Assembly (NCBI GenBank): GCA_030041375.1
Contig: JASHOA010000024.1
Coordinates: forward strand, 1 to 64,000
DNA: 64,000 nt
Reading direction: 5' to 3'
Source of the DNA: Acetobacteraceae bacterium
GTDB lineage: Bacteria; Pseudomonadota; Alphaproteobacteria; Acetobacterales; Acetobacteraceae
Positions 17,239 to 26,240 of the stretch are shown here, one piece after another. Position numbers and translations under genes: made by a program. The notes under the pieces are model-generated. The model did not search any database, had not been told where the DNA came from, and worked only from the letters and a program-made list of their open reading frames with translations. The stretch's first letter is position 1, and each line of letters starts with the position of its first letter.

Positions 17239-19170
17239 GTGGCTGAGAGGGACCAGGCTCCGGGGCCCGTGGCGGCGGCAGCTCCGGCGCCGCTTCCGCC
17301 GGCAGGGGTGCGGATGCCGGGAGCGAACCTGCTGGCCGGCGTGGTCATTGGCGTGGCGGTCGTGGCGGCGCTCTCGATCGGGCGGGAGGTGCTGATCCCG
17401 ATCACGCTCGCGGTCCTGCTGAGCTTCGTGCTGAGCCCGCTGATGGCGCTGCTCAGGCGGCTCTGGATCGGGCGGGTGGCGGCAGCGGTGCTGGCCGTGG
17501 TGCTGGCGGTTGGCATCATGATCGCGGCGAGTGCCGTGATCGGCACGCAGATTGCCGCCGTGGTGGCGCGGGCGCCGCAGTACCAGACGACGATCAGCGC
17601 GAAGCTGGAAGGATTGCAGGAGGTGATCGGCGGCGCGCTGCACGGACGGATCAATGCGCTGATCAAGCGGATCGAGAGTTTTGGCGCGCCGAGTGTACCG
17701 GCCCCGGCGGTGCCGCAACTGGCACCGGGCGAAGCGCCTGCACTCGCGCCCGGTGGACAGGTGGCGGTGCCGGTATTCATCACCCGCGCCAGCCCTCCTT
17801 CCGCGCTCGAGATCGGGCAGCGCATTCTGACGCCCGTGATCCGGCCGCTGGCCACGCTCGCCATCGTGCTGGTGGTCGCGGTGTTCATCCTGCTGCAGAG
17901 GGACGATCTCAGGGACCGGCTGATCCGGGTGCTCGGGGCAGGCGATCTCTTTCGCGCGACTGCGGCGATGAATGAGGCGGGGCGGCGCCTGAGCCGCTAC
18001 TTCCTGACCCAGCTCGGCGTGAATTGCGGGTTCGGCGCGGTGGTCGGGGCCGGCCTCTTCGTCATCGGCGTGCCGAGCCCGGTGCTCTGGGGCGCGATGG
18101 CGGCGATGCTGCGGTTCGTCCCTTATGTGGGTTCGTACCTCGCCGGCGTGCTGCCGGTGCTGCTGGCGGCGGCGGTGGGGCATGGCTGGGAGAAGGCGAT
18201 CTGGACGGCGGTGCTGTTCGTCGGGGCCGAGGTGATCATCGCCAACGTCGTGGAACCGATGGTGTACAGCCGTACCACCGGGCTCTCGCCGATTGCCGTG
18301 GTGGTCGCTGCCATTTTCTGGACCTGGCTGTGGGGACCGATCGGCCTCATTCTGTCCACGCCGATCACGCTCTGCCTGGTGGTGCTGGGCCGGCATATCG
18401 AATCGCTGGCCTTTCTCGACGTGCTGCTCGGCGAGGGGCCGGCGCTGACACCGATGGAGAGCTTCTATCAGCGCCTCTTGGCCGGCGACCCGGACGAGGC
18501 GGAAGAAAGCAAGGAGCGGTTCCTGGAAAACCATTCGATGTCCGAATATTACGATGGGGTGATGCGTGAGGGCCTGAGGATCGCCTCGCGCGATGCCGGG
18601 CGCTCCGTGCTGACGCTCGAGCAGATCGCACGCATCCGCCGCGCCGCGGTGGAGCTGATGCAGCCGCCCGCCGCCGGGCACGTTGCCGCCGCGCCCGATG
18701 GCGAGCCGCCGGGCGGAGACCCGGCGCGGGTGCTGTGCGTGGCCGGCCGCGGTCCGTTCGACGAGGTGGCGGCCGAGATGCTGGCCGTGCTGCTGGCAAG
18801 GCACGGCATCATGGCAAAGGTGGTGCCGTACGAAGCGGTATCGCGCGCGCGGATCGGCGAACTCGATGCGCGCGACATGGCGATGGCCGCGATTCTTTCG
18901 TTCGACCTTGCGGGCAGCCCGGCGCCGCTCCGCCTGCTGGTGCGTCGGCTGCGCGAACGGCTCGACGGTGCGCCGGTGCTGCTCGGGCTTTGGCCGGTCG
19001 GGGATTCGCTGCTGTCGGATGCTGGGGCGCAGGAGGCACTTGGCGTTGCCTGGTGCGTGAGCTCGTTCGACGAGGCGCGCGATGCCGCGATCGTGGCCGC
19101 TGAGCGCGCGGCAGAAGAGCGGGCGGCAGCAGCGACGGAGACGGCCACGGAAGCGGTGCAGACGGCGTGA
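17239..19170 (+). CDS. AI-2E/PerM family transporter with a C-terminal soluble domain
   Basis: The first 400 or so residues form the AI-2E (PerM/TqsA) permease: a run of helices from about 30, a soluble segment at 115-190, and later helices with GCGFGAVVGAGLFVIGVPSP-like packing and RFVPYVGSYLAG. Family members have been linked to autoinducer-2 export or Na+/H+ exchange, so the substrate is uncertain. Beyond the permease lies a soluble tail of about 200 residues (VLCVAGRGPFDEVAAEMLA, HGIMAKVVPYEAVSR, LLGLWPVGDSLL) that alternates strands and helices like a Rossmann or B12-binding-type fold. The total of 643 residues is long for the family. Confidence 0.85.
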   Translation: MAERDQAPGPVAAAAPAPLPPAGVRMPGANLLAGVVIGVAVVAALSIGREVLIPITLAVLLSFVLSPLMALLRRLWIGRVAAAVLAVVLAVGIMIAASAVIGTQIAAVVARAPQYQTTISAKLEGLQEVIGGALHGRINALIKRIESFGAPSVPAPAVPQLAPGEAPALAPGGQVAVPVFITRASPPSALEIGQRILTPVIRPLATLAIVLVVAVFILLQRDDLRDRLIRVLGAGDLFRATAAMNEAGRRLSRYFLTQLGVNCGFGAVVGAGLFVIGVPSPVLWGAMAAMLRFVPYVGSYLAGVLPVLLAAAVGHGWEKAIWTAVLFVGAEVIIANVVEPMVYSRTTGLSPIAVVVAAIFWTWLWGPIGLILSTPITLCLVVLGRHIESLAFLDVLLGEGPALTPMESFYQRLLAGDPDEAEESKERFLENHSMSEYYDGVMREGLRIASRDAGRSVLTLEQIARIRRAAVELMQPPAAGHVAAAPDGEPPGGDPARVLCVAGRGPFDEVAAEMLAVLLARHGIMAKVVPYEAVSRARIGELDARDMAMAAILSFDLAGSPAPLRLLVRRLRERLDGAPVLLGLWPVGDSLLSDAGAQEALGVAWCVSSFDEARDAAIVAAERAAEERAAAATETATEAVQTA

Positions 19171-19247
19171 GAGTGCGCGTCGGGCGCGGCGAAAGGGACG
19201 GGCTCCGGGCCGGACCGGCGGTTGGCGATCAGCGCGGCGAGGAACGG

Positions 19248-19262
19248 CCGACACGGGTCTAG
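19248..19262. repeat. Solitary half of the AGACCC-type hairpin repeat
   Basis: CCGACACGGGTCTAG equals one arm of the hairpin at 10443-10482 and closely matches the right arm at 42011-42023, but no matching left arm is found nearby. It lies in the 209-bp gap between the permease and MFS genes. Confidence 0.5.
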
Positions 19263-19379
19263 GCACCCGGGCAAGTGCCCCTATCCTCTGCGAGTGCGAG
19301 CCGCCATTGGAGATTTCAGGAGAGAGGCAGGCGGCGGGGGAGCGGCGCCGCGGCGAAGCATGCCGGGGAGAGGAGCAGA

Positions 19380-20657
19380 ATGATGCGGCGGCGATCCGTT
19401 CATTACGCGTGGCTGATCGCAGGCGTGACGTTCCTGGTGCTGCTGACGGGGGCCGGGGTCCGGGCCACGCCGGGCGTGCTGATCCTGCCGCTCGAGCGCG
19501 AGTTCGGCTGGACGGACGCGACGATCAGCGGCGCGGTTGGCGTCAACCTGCTGCTCTACGGCCTGATGGGGCCGTTTGCCGTTGCCGTAATGGAACGGTT
19601 TGGCCTGCGAAGGACGGTGAGCGCAGCGCTGCTGCTGCTCGGGCTGGGCGCAGGGCTGACGTTTTTCATGCGGGCACCGTGGCAGCTCGTCCTGCTCTGG
19701 GGTTTCGTCGTCGGTTCGGGTTCGGGCATGGTTGCGCTGGTGCTGGGCGCGGTCGTTGCCGAACGGTGGTTCGCAAAGCGGCGCGGGCTGGTGCTCGGGC
19801 TGCTCACGGCGAGCAGCGCCACCGGCCAGCTTGTCTTCCTGCCGGTGCTGGCAAGCCTTGCCGTGCATCTCGGCTGGCGTGCCGTCTCGGTTGCGCTGGC
19901 CGCCGCGACATTGTCATTGATCCCGCTCGTTCTCATTGTACTGCGCGACCGGCCGGCCGACATCGGCCTTGCGGCCTACGGCGCGAACGCGATCGAGCCG
20001 GGGCGGCAGGCCACGCAAAATCCGGCGCGGCGCGCGCTTTCCGCACTCGGAATGGGAATCAAGTCCTTCGATTTCTGGCTGCTCGCGGGAACATTCTTCG
20101 TCTGCGGTGCCTCGACGAACGGGCTGGTCGGGACGCATCTCATTCCGTTCTGCGGCGATCACGGCATTCCGGAAGTGCAGGCGGCGGGCCTCCTGGCCAT
20201 GATGGGCGTGTTCGACTTCTTCGGCACCACCGGCTCCGGCTGGCTCACCGACCGGATCGACAGCCGCTTCCTGCTGTTCTGGTATTACGGGCTGCGCGGT
20301 CTCTCGCTGATCTATCTCCCGTTCGCCTTCTCGTTCAGCTTCTACGGGCTGCCGCTGTTTGCGATGTTCTACGGGCTGGACTGGATCGCGACCGTGCCGC
20401 CGACGGTGAGGCTGGCGGAAAAATCGTTCGGCAAGGAGAACGCGGCGGTGATGTTCGGCTGGATTGCCGCCTCGCATCAGATCGGGGCGGCACTCTCCGC
20501 CTGGGGGGCGGGATATGTGCGGACCGTGACCGGCAGCTATCTCGACGCCTTCGTCACGGTCGGGACGATCTGCCTCGTGGCTGCCGCGTTGGTGCCGTTC
20601 ATCGGCATGGGTGGGCGAATGCGCGCAGCCTCCGCGATGGAAGTCGGCGGCCGGTAG
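19380..20657 (+). CDS. MFS transporter, monocarboxylate/oxalate-porter-like
   Basis: About 425 residues with twelve predicted membrane helices. The N-terminal HYAWLIAGVTFLVLLTGAGV and the ERWFAKRRGLVLGLLTASSA loop (family motif A/B area) resemble monocarboxylate and oxalate/formate-type major facilitators. The ATG at 19380 follows GAGGAGCAG closely, and a second ATG follows directly. The preceding in-frame codons are arginine-rich filler. It is followed 55 bp later by a DUF2478 gene and then an RraA-like gene, so a carboxylate uptake role is plausible but unproven. Confidence 0.85.
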   Translation: MMRRRSVHYAWLIAGVTFLVLLTGAGVRATPGVLILPLEREFGWTDATISGAVGVNLLLYGLMGPFAVAVMERFGLRRTVSAALLLLGLGAGLTFFMRAPWQLVLLWGFVVGSGSGMVALVLGAVVAERWFAKRRGLVLGLLTASSATGQLVFLPVLASLAVHLGWRAVSVALAAATLSLIPLVLIVLRDRPADIGLAAYGANAIEPGRQATQNPARRALSALGMGIKSFDFWLLAGTFFVCGASTNGLVGTHLIPFCGDHGIPEVQAAGLLAMMGVFDFFGTTGSGWLTDRIDSRFLLFWYYGLRGLSLIYLPFAFSFSFYGLPLFAMFYGLDWIATVPPTVRLAEKSFGKENAAVMFGWIAASHQIGAALSAWGAGYVRTVTGSYLDAFVTVGTICLVAAALVPFIGMGGRMRAASAMEVGGR

Positions 20658-20712
20658 GCAATCGGGCCAGGCAGGAGTATTTTCCGAGACCAGGAACGGA
20701 GAGATCGCCGCG

Positions 20713-21231
20713 ATGCCAGCCCCGAACAGAATTGCCGCCGTGGTGCGAACCGACGATGAAAGCGCCCAGGCGCTGATCGCCGCGACAGTCGCGGAATGGC
20801 GCGCCGGCGGCGCGAAGGTGGTTGGCGTGATCGCCGAGCCGCATGGTCTTCCCGACCGCACCTGCCGCGCCGGCACGCTCCGCGATATCGCGTCCAGCCG
20901 AACCTATCGGATGTATCTGGAGACGGCGCCGAGCCACACCTCGTGCCATCTCGACGCAGAAGGCGTTCAAGCGGCCTGCAGAGGGCTTATCGAGCAGATT
21001 GCGACGAGCGATCTCGTGGTCCTCAGCAAGTTCGGCAAGCTCGAGGCCGCGGGAGGCGGACTGGCCCCGGCATTCGAAGCTGCGATGCGCGCGGGCAAGC
21101 CCGTGTTGACCACGGTATCGGAAAAGCACCGTGATGCCTGGCATGCGTTCGCCCGTGCAGCGATCGATCTGAACGCCGAGCCTCGGGCGCTCCGGGCGTG
21201 GTGGGAGACTGCGGGGAAAATTCCGGCATAG
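20713..21231 (+). CDS. DUF2478 family protein
   Basis: The 172-residue product fits DUF2478: an N-terminal strand followed by DDESAQALIAATVAEWRAGG, then GVIAEPHGL with RAGTLRDIASSRTYRMYLE, and LVVLSKFGKLEAAGGGLAPA near the C-terminus. The family is P-loop-like in layout but lacks a clear Walker A motif here. It is often found near molybdenum or metal-related genes, though none is seen here. Function is unknown. Confidence 0.8.
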   Translation: MPAPNRIAAVVRTDDESAQALIAATVAEWRAGGAKVVGVIAEPHGLPDRTCRAGTLRDIASSRTYRMYLETAPSHTSCHLDAEGVQAACRGLIEQIATSDLVVLSKFGKLEAAGGGLAPAFEAAMRAGKPVLTTVSEKHRDAWHAFARAAIDLNAEPRALRAWWETAGKIPA

Positions 21232-21353
21232 AACCCGGAGTGAGGTTCGACTGATTGAAGGGCCTTCCGGCGCACCCTGTGCTTCACCCGGGCGCTCGCT
21301 GCCGCGTGGCCCGCACGGATGCCTGAGCGCTGTTCACCGGGAGGACCGAGTGG

Positions 21354-22094
21354 ATGACAGAGACAGAGGACATCACGCGCCCGCCTGCCCATCTCGTTGC
21401 CGCGCTGGGCCGGATCGGCGCGGCAACCGCCAGCAGCACGCTCGCCCGTCTCGGCATCCGCAACGCCCATATCACGGGCCCGGTCTCCTTCACGCCCGGC
21501 CAGGCGATCGCCGGCCCGGCGCTGACCCTGCAATTCATGCCGAAGCGGGAAGATATCTACGGCGAGGGCGAGTATCTCGACCCGGAAAAGCAACTGCACC
21601 GCCATGTCCTCTATCATGCGAGGCCCGGCGATATCGTCGTCGTCGATGCGCGCGGCGATCTCACCAGCGGCGTTTTCGGCGAAATGATGCTCACCTATTT
21701 CAAGGGCCGGGGCGGCCTGGGCGTGGTGATCGACGGTTGCATCCGCGATTTTCCCCAGGCGAAGACGCTCGGGCTCGGCCTCTGGGTCCGTGGCGTCACA
21801 CCCAACTTCCATACCCAGACGAATATCTTTCCTTACGCGGTCAACGTGCCGATCGCGATGAACAACTGCTTCGTCGTGCCGGGAGACATCATCGTTGCCG
21901 ACGACGACGGGGCGGTCGTCGTTCCGGTTGCACTTGCCACCGAGGTGATCGAGCAGGCCGACATCCATCACGAATGGGAGGATTTTTCCCGCCTCAGGCT
22001 GAGCGAAGGCGGCGATCTCCGCCGCTACTACCCGCTCTCCGATGCGGCCCGCCCCGAGTATGAAGCCTGGCGGGCGAAGAATCCGAAGCAGTAG
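21354..22094 (+). CDS. RraA-family protein (HMG/CHA aldolase-like)
   Basis: The 246-residue product has the RraA/aldolase core: GAATASSTLARLGIRN, ITGPVSFTPGQAIAGPALTL, and the metal-site signature VVIDGCIRD. Proteins of this fold include the RNase E regulator RraA and class II 4-hydroxy-4-methyl-2-oxoglutarate/4-carboxy-4-hydroxy-2-oxoadipate aldolases. The longer C-terminus (residues 180-246) and the neighbouring enolase-superfamily gene favour a small-molecule enzyme over an RNase regulator. The gene converges on the enolase-superfamily gene, with 9 bp between stops. Confidence 0.82.
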   Translation: MTETEDITRPPAHLVAALGRIGAATASSTLARLGIRNAHITGPVSFTPGQAIAGPALTLQFMPKREDIYGEGEYLDPEKQLHRHVLYHARPGDIVVVDARGDLTSGVFGEMMLTYFKGRGGLGVVIDGCIRDFPQAKTLGLGLWVRGVTPNFHTQTNIFPYAVNVPIAMNNCFVVPGDIIVADDDGAVVVPVALATEVIEQADIHHEWEDFSRLRLSEGGDLRRYYPLSDAARPEYEAWRAKNPKQ

Positions 22095-22103
22095 CCTCCT
22101 CCT

Positions 22104-23282
22104 TCACGCCCAGGGAACCTCACCGAAAAAGCTCGAACCGGGCTTCAGGTGGGCCCGCGCCACGTCGTCGTTCAGGGTGAGGCCGTGCCCCGGCCGGTCG
22201 GATGGATGGATGAATCCATCGACGATCATCGGAGCGCCTTCGACCAGCGCGTCCCACCACGCCACGTCGATGGCGTGGAACTCGAGCACCAGGAAATTGT
22301 TCATCGCCGTGCAGAGATGCGCGGCCGCCATGGTGGCGATCGGGCTTGCCACGTTGTGCGGCGCGATCGGCATGTAATAGAGGTCGGCGTAGGCGGCGAC
22401 CTGCTTCGCTTCGAGAAGCCCGCCCATCTTCGGAATATCCGGGGCGATGATCCGCGCCGCCTGCTTTTCGATCAGCTCCCGGTAGCCATGCTTCCGATAG
22501 AGATTCTCCCCGGTGCAGATCGGCGTGCACGTGCTCGCCGTCACCTGGCGTTGCGCCTCGAGATTCTCGGGTGGGACCGGATCTTCGAGCCACAGGAGAT
22601 CGAACGGCTCGAGCGCCTGGGCCAGCTTGATCGCGTCGTTGACGCCGTATTTCCAGTGCGCGTCCATCGCCACCATGATCTCGGGCCCGACGGCGCCGCG
22701 CACCGCCCTGACCACATCCACCATCCAGCGGAGTTCCTGCGAACCGATGCTGCGGTTGAACGGCTCGAACCATTGCCGCCGCGGATGCGGATCATCGGAA
22801 ATATCGATCGTGTACGGGTTCGGCATGTCGAGATCGAACTTGATGGCGGTGAATCCGGCCGCCACCACATCCCTGGCCCGCTTCGCGTAATCGGCCGGAT
22901 CCGGCGTGGCGCCGGCATGGCAGTCGGCATAGATGCGGATCGCGCCGCGGAACCGGCCGCCGAAGAATGTCGAAATCGGTGTTTTGAGGGCGCGACCGAG
23001 CAGGTCCCAGAGTGCCAACTCGATGCCGCTGATCGCCGCCACCGCCGCGCCGGCTTGCGAGCCTTCGCCGGAGAGACAGCGCTGGATCAGCTCGACGATT
23101 CGGGCGATGTTGACGGGGTCCTGCCCGACGATCAGCGGTTTTGCGTGGTGCACGAGTTCCGCCACGCCGGCGCCCCAATAGGCCTCGCCCAATCCGGAAA
23201 TGGCTGCATCGGTTTCCACTTTCACCAGCACCCAGGGGAAGTTGCCGTCGATCACGGCGGTCGCGACATTCGTGATCCTCAT
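22104..23282 (-). CDS. Mandelate racemase/muconate lactonising enzyme family protein
   Basis: The 392-residue product is an enolase-superfamily enzyme, which abstracts a proton alpha to a carboxylate with Mg2+. It has the capping domain with VNIARIVELIQRCLSGEGSQ, TAIKFDLD in the barrel, metal-ligand acidic residues in MVAMDAHWKYG, LLWLEDPVPPEN and ICTGENLY, and a late PIAPHNVASPI histidine typical of the D-mannonate/galactonate dehydratase-like branch. The ATG at 23282 is preferred because AAAGGGAG is correctly spaced from it. A GTG three codons upstream is not. The sugar acid substrate is not predictable. Confidence 0.86.
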   Translation of the reverse strand: MRITNVATAVIDGNFPWVLVKVETDAAISGLGEAYWGAGVAELVHHAKPLIVGQDPVNIARIVELIQRCLSGEGSQAGAAVAAISGIELALWDLLGRALKTPISTFFGGRFRGAIRIYADCHAGATPDPADYAKRARDVVAAGFTAIKFDLDMPNPYTIDISDDPHPRRQWFEPFNRSIGSQELRWMVDVVRAVRGAVGPEIMVAMDAHWKYGVNDAIKLAQALEPFDLLWLEDPVPPENLEAQRQVTASTCTPICTGENLYRKHGYRELIEKQAARIIAPDIPKMGGLLEAKQVAAYADLYYMPIAPHNVASPIATMAAAHLCTAMNNFLVLEFHAIDVAWWDALVEGAPMIVDGFIHPSDRPGHGLTLNDDVARAHLKPGSSFFGEVPWA

Positions 23283-23424
23283 GGTGGGCACTCCCTTTCA
23301 TCGGCGCCGCCACGCGCGCGAAGCACGGGAAGGCTACCAGCCGATCGGGTGGCGGCGAAGGGGCCTGTTCGACGGCCGAAGCCGCCCCTTGAATGCCGCC
23401 CCCGGCATGAGAGAAGATTCGGCG

Positions 23425-24498
23425 ATGGGCGAATCCGTACCCGTGGTAAGGCATCCGGGGGTCAGGCATCAGGGCGAGCTTCCGCTCCGCGATGCGGGGC
23501 CGAAAACGCGCCGGGCCGCGCGTGGTGCCGCGGCGGACGAAGACGCCGGGCTTCCGACCTCCCTGGCACTGCCGGCAACGGACAATACCGCCGCCGGACT
23601 GGCCGCTCTTCGGGCCATCAACAAACGATACCGGACGCGGCCATGGCCGGCCCCCTTGGATGTCACCACGCACCGGCTGCAACTCGGCGACGCACGTGAT
23701 CTCTCCTGGATACCTGATCAGTCCGTCCACCTTGTCGTGACCTCGCCGCCATACTGGACGCTGAAGAAGTACGAGGACCGGGGCGGGCAACTCGGCGCCA
23801 TCACCGACTACGAAGCGTTCCTCGAGGAACTCGACAAGGTGTGGCGCCATTGCGCGCGGGCGCTCGTCGAAGGCGGCCGTATTTGTTGCGTGGTCGGGGA
23901 TGTTTGCATTCCGCGCAAGCGGGGCGGCAGGCATTTGATCATGCCCTTGCACGCCGACATCCAGGTGCGGGCGCGGAATCTGGGGCTGGACTGCCTGACA
24001 CCCATCCTTTGGCACAAGATTGCCAACGGGGCCACGGAAGTGGAGGGGAACGGCAGAGGCTTTTACGGCAAGCCGTACCAACCTGGAGCCGTCGTCAAAA
24101 ATGATGTCGAATACATCCTTTTCATGCGCAAGCCGGGGGTGTACCGCAGTACCGGCATGCTGCAGAAAGCGCTGTCCATGCTGACGAAGGAGGAAATGCA
24201 GGCCTGGTTCCGCTCCTTCTGGGCGGATCTGAAGGGTGCTTCGACGCGTGATGGCCATCCGGCGCCCTATCCGGTGGAACTGGCGGAACGGCTGATCCGG
24301 ATGTTTTCGTTTGCTGGTGACATCATTCTCGACCCCTTTCTCGGAACCGGTTCCACCGCGCTGGCCGCGATCCGGACCGGGCGAAGCTCGATCGGCATCG
24401 AGATCGAGCCCAGATACCTTGGCCTCGCACGTACCCGTGTCGCCACAGAAGCGGGCCAGACGCGCTTTTTCGGACCCCGGAAGGCTGCCATCATCTGA
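23425..24498 (+). CDS. DNA methyltransferase (N4-cytosine/N6-adenine, beta-type order)
   Basis: The 357-residue product carries the amino-methyltransferase catalytic motif TSPPYW (106-111) before the SAM-binding motif DPFLGTGSTALAA (303-315), i.e. class beta order. SPPY is the usual form for N4-cytosine methylases, although some N6-adenine enzymes share it. A 75-residue N-terminal region rich in alanine and arginine precedes the catalytic core. The ATG at 23425 is chosen over 23407 because of a weak AGAAGA upstream, and this choice is uncertain. The stop shares a base with the next ORF's start (TGATG), so the pair is co-translated and fits a type II restriction-modification layout. Confidence 0.85.
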   Translation: MGESVPVVRHPGVRHQGELPLRDAGPKTRRAARGAAADEDAGLPTSLALPATDNTAAGLAALRAINKRYRTRPWPAPLDVTTHRLQLGDARDLSWIPDQSVHLVVTSPPYWTLKKYEDRGGQLGAITDYEAFLEELDKVWRHCARALVEGGRICCVVGDVCIPRKRGGRHLIMPLHADIQVRARNLGLDCLTPILWHKIANGATEVEGNGRGFYGKPYQPGAVVKNDVEYILFMRKPGVYRSTGMLQKALSMLTKEEMQAWFRSFWADLKGASTRDGHPAPYPVELAERLIRMFSFAGDIILDPFLGTGSTALAAIRTGRSSIGIEIEPRYLGLARTRVATEAGQTRFFGPRKAAII

Positions 24499-25130
24499 TG
24501 ACTGTCACGCTGCCGGCGGCGGTGGATAATCTGCTGGGTCGGCGGACGCAGGATCCGGGCCGGCTCGACATGCTGGCACGATATTGCGTGGAGGCATTCG
24601 AGCGCGAAGGGCTTGCCGGCGTGCGTGGCGGCAAAGCCGACGAAGCCGGAATTCGCGGGCTCGGCCGCCAGAAGGATTGGGATCTCGCCTATATGCTGGC
24701 CGGCAAGCCCCGGCTTCTCGTGTCGTTGAAATCGATACTCAAAAATCTCGCAGGGACGATCCCGAACCGGCTTGATGACCTGATGGGAGAAGCTGCGAAT
24801 GTACAGCAGCTCTCGCCCGAGCTTGTCATCGGCTATGTCGTGGTGGTCGATGAGGCCGAGGATATGATGCGCCGCGGCGGCGGCACATGGACCGACCATT
24901 TCGAATCGAACCTGCGCAAGATCGCGATCCGCAGGGCGCCGCTCTGGAACCAGGGCCTTATCGAGAGCGCCTGGCTCATCCGCATCGACAGCCGCCGGCC
25001 TGCCGGACAGCGCATCGCGGCGGCTGACCAAGCGGAGGCGAACGGGGCGACGTTTTTCCGCGCCTTGCTCGATGAGCTTTACCTGCGCGAGCCGACTATT
25101 CGGCCGGAAGCGGTCGCCCCTGGCCGCTGA
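24498..25130 (+). CDS. Candidate type II restriction endonuclease partner
   Basis: The 210-residue product matches no family I can name firmly. Its position, overlapping the methylase stop by one base, makes it a likely cognate nuclease. An acidic/lysine pattern fits a PD-(D/E)xK-like core in which the second acidic residue is replaced: D60 and D62 in KDWDLAY, then a strand LLVSLKSI with K78. The following NRLDDLMGEAANVQQLSPE helix and the hydrophobic strand VIGYVVVVDEAED resemble the R/E-x-x-x-GE-x-x-N segment of several restriction enzymes. No membrane segments are present. The recognition site is unknown. Confidence 0.55.
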   Translation: MTVTLPAAVDNLLGRRTQDPGRLDMLARYCVEAFEREGLAGVRGGKADEAGIRGLGRQKDWDLAYMLAGKPRLLVSLKSILKNLAGTIPNRLDDLMGEAANVQQLSPELVIGYVVVVDEAEDMMRRGGGTWTDHFESNLRKIAIRRAPLWNQGLIESAWLIRIDSRRPAGQRIAAADQAEANGATFFRALLDELYLREPTIRPEAVAPGR

Positions 25131-25181
25131 AGCGGCGGTTGCCTGATTGCGCGGCAGAAGGCAGGCCGGTATTTTGCCCAA

Positions 25182-26240
25182 ATGATAGGCAATGAGTCGA
25201 GAAAGAGACTGGAGCCGATCCGCCTCGAAGGGCCGGGGCGGAGCGTCGCCATCGACCCGCCGGTGATCCTGGCGCCGATGTCGGGCGTGAGCGATCTGCC
25301 GTTCCGCAGGCTTGCGCATGAAGCGGGCGCGGGGCTCGTCGTTTCCGAGATGATCGCTTCCTGGGCGATGATTCGCGAGAACCAGCGCACGCTTTCCATG
25401 GCCGGGATCGCCGCCGGCGGGCCGAATGCGATCCAGCTTGCCGGGTGCGAGCCGGCGGCGATGGCCGAGGCGGCGCGGATGGCGGAGGATCGCGGGGCCG
25501 ACCTAATCGACATCAATTTCGGCTGCCCGGTGAAGAAAGTGGCACTGGGCCAGCAGGCGGGCTCGGCGCTGATGCGCGACGAGACCGGCGCGGGGAGGAT
25601 TCTCGAAGCCGTGGTGCGAGCGGTTTCGGTTCCGGTCACGCTCAAGATGCGGCTGGGCTGGGACCATGCGAATCTCAACGCACCGGCGATCGCGAAATAC
25701 GCCGAGGATGCCGGGATTGGCATGGTGAGCGTGCATGGGCGCACGCGCCAGCAATTCTATACCGGGCGTGCCGACTGGTCGCTGATCCGGAGAGTGAAGG
25801 AGGCGGTCGCGATTCCGGTGATCGCCAACGGCGACATGCTGGACGAGGCCGATGTCCGCGCGGCGCTGGCGGCTTCCGGAGCGGATGGGGTGATGATCGG
25901 GCGCGGCGCCTGCGGCCGGCCCTGGTTTCTGGGGCAGGTGGTGCAGTTCCTGAGCAGCGGAAGGCGAGTGGAGGAGCCCGGCCTGGAGCGGCAGAAGAGC
26001 ATCCTCATCGCGCATTTCCGCGCCATGCTTTCCCATTACGGGATGGCGGCGGGGGTCAGGATGGCGCGCAAGCATCTCGGCTGGTACGTGCGCGGGCTGC
26101 CCGGCGCAGCCCTGTTCCGCGGCAGCGTCAACCGGATCGAAGAGGCGGAAGAAGTCGAGCGGCAGCTTTGCGCGTTTCTCGACCCGCTGATTGCGCGCGG
26201 CGTGACGAGGGCCGCGGAGCCGGTGGAGCTGGCGGCTTGA
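25182..26240 (+). CDS. dusB: tRNA-dihydrouridine synthase DusB (NifR3)
   Basis: The 352-residue flavoprotein reduces specific uridines of tRNA. It has VILAPMSGVSDLPFRRL at the FMN site, DINFGCPVKKV with the catalytic cysteine, KMRLGWD, VHGRTRQQFYTGRADW and ANGDM. In alphaproteobacteria this gene, first named nifR3, normally stands in front of ntrB-ntrC. Its TGA overlaps the TTG proposed as the ntrB start. Confidence 0.95.
   Translation: MIGNESRKRLEPIRLEGPGRSVAIDPPVILAPMSGVSDLPFRRLAHEAGAGLVVSEMIASWAMIRENQRTLSMAGIAAGGPNAIQLAGCEPAAMAEAARMAEDRGADLIDINFGCPVKKVALGQQAGSALMRDETGAGRILEAVVRAVSVPVTLKMRLGWDHANLNAPAIAKYAEDAGIGMVSVHGRTRQQFYTGRADWSLIRRVKEAVAIPVIANGDMLDEADVRAALAASGADGVMIGRGACGRPWFLGQVVQFLSSGRRVEEPGLERQKSILIAHFRAMLSHYGMAAGVRMARKHLGWYVRGLPGAALFRGSVNRIEEAEEVERQLCAFLDPLIARGVTRAAEPVELAA

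Noticed and set aside
17176-19266. Long minus-strand open frame (696 codons) under the AI-2E permease
   Set aside because: Antisense shadow of a gene with clear membrane helices; composition (Arg/His/Asp) is not that of a real protein.
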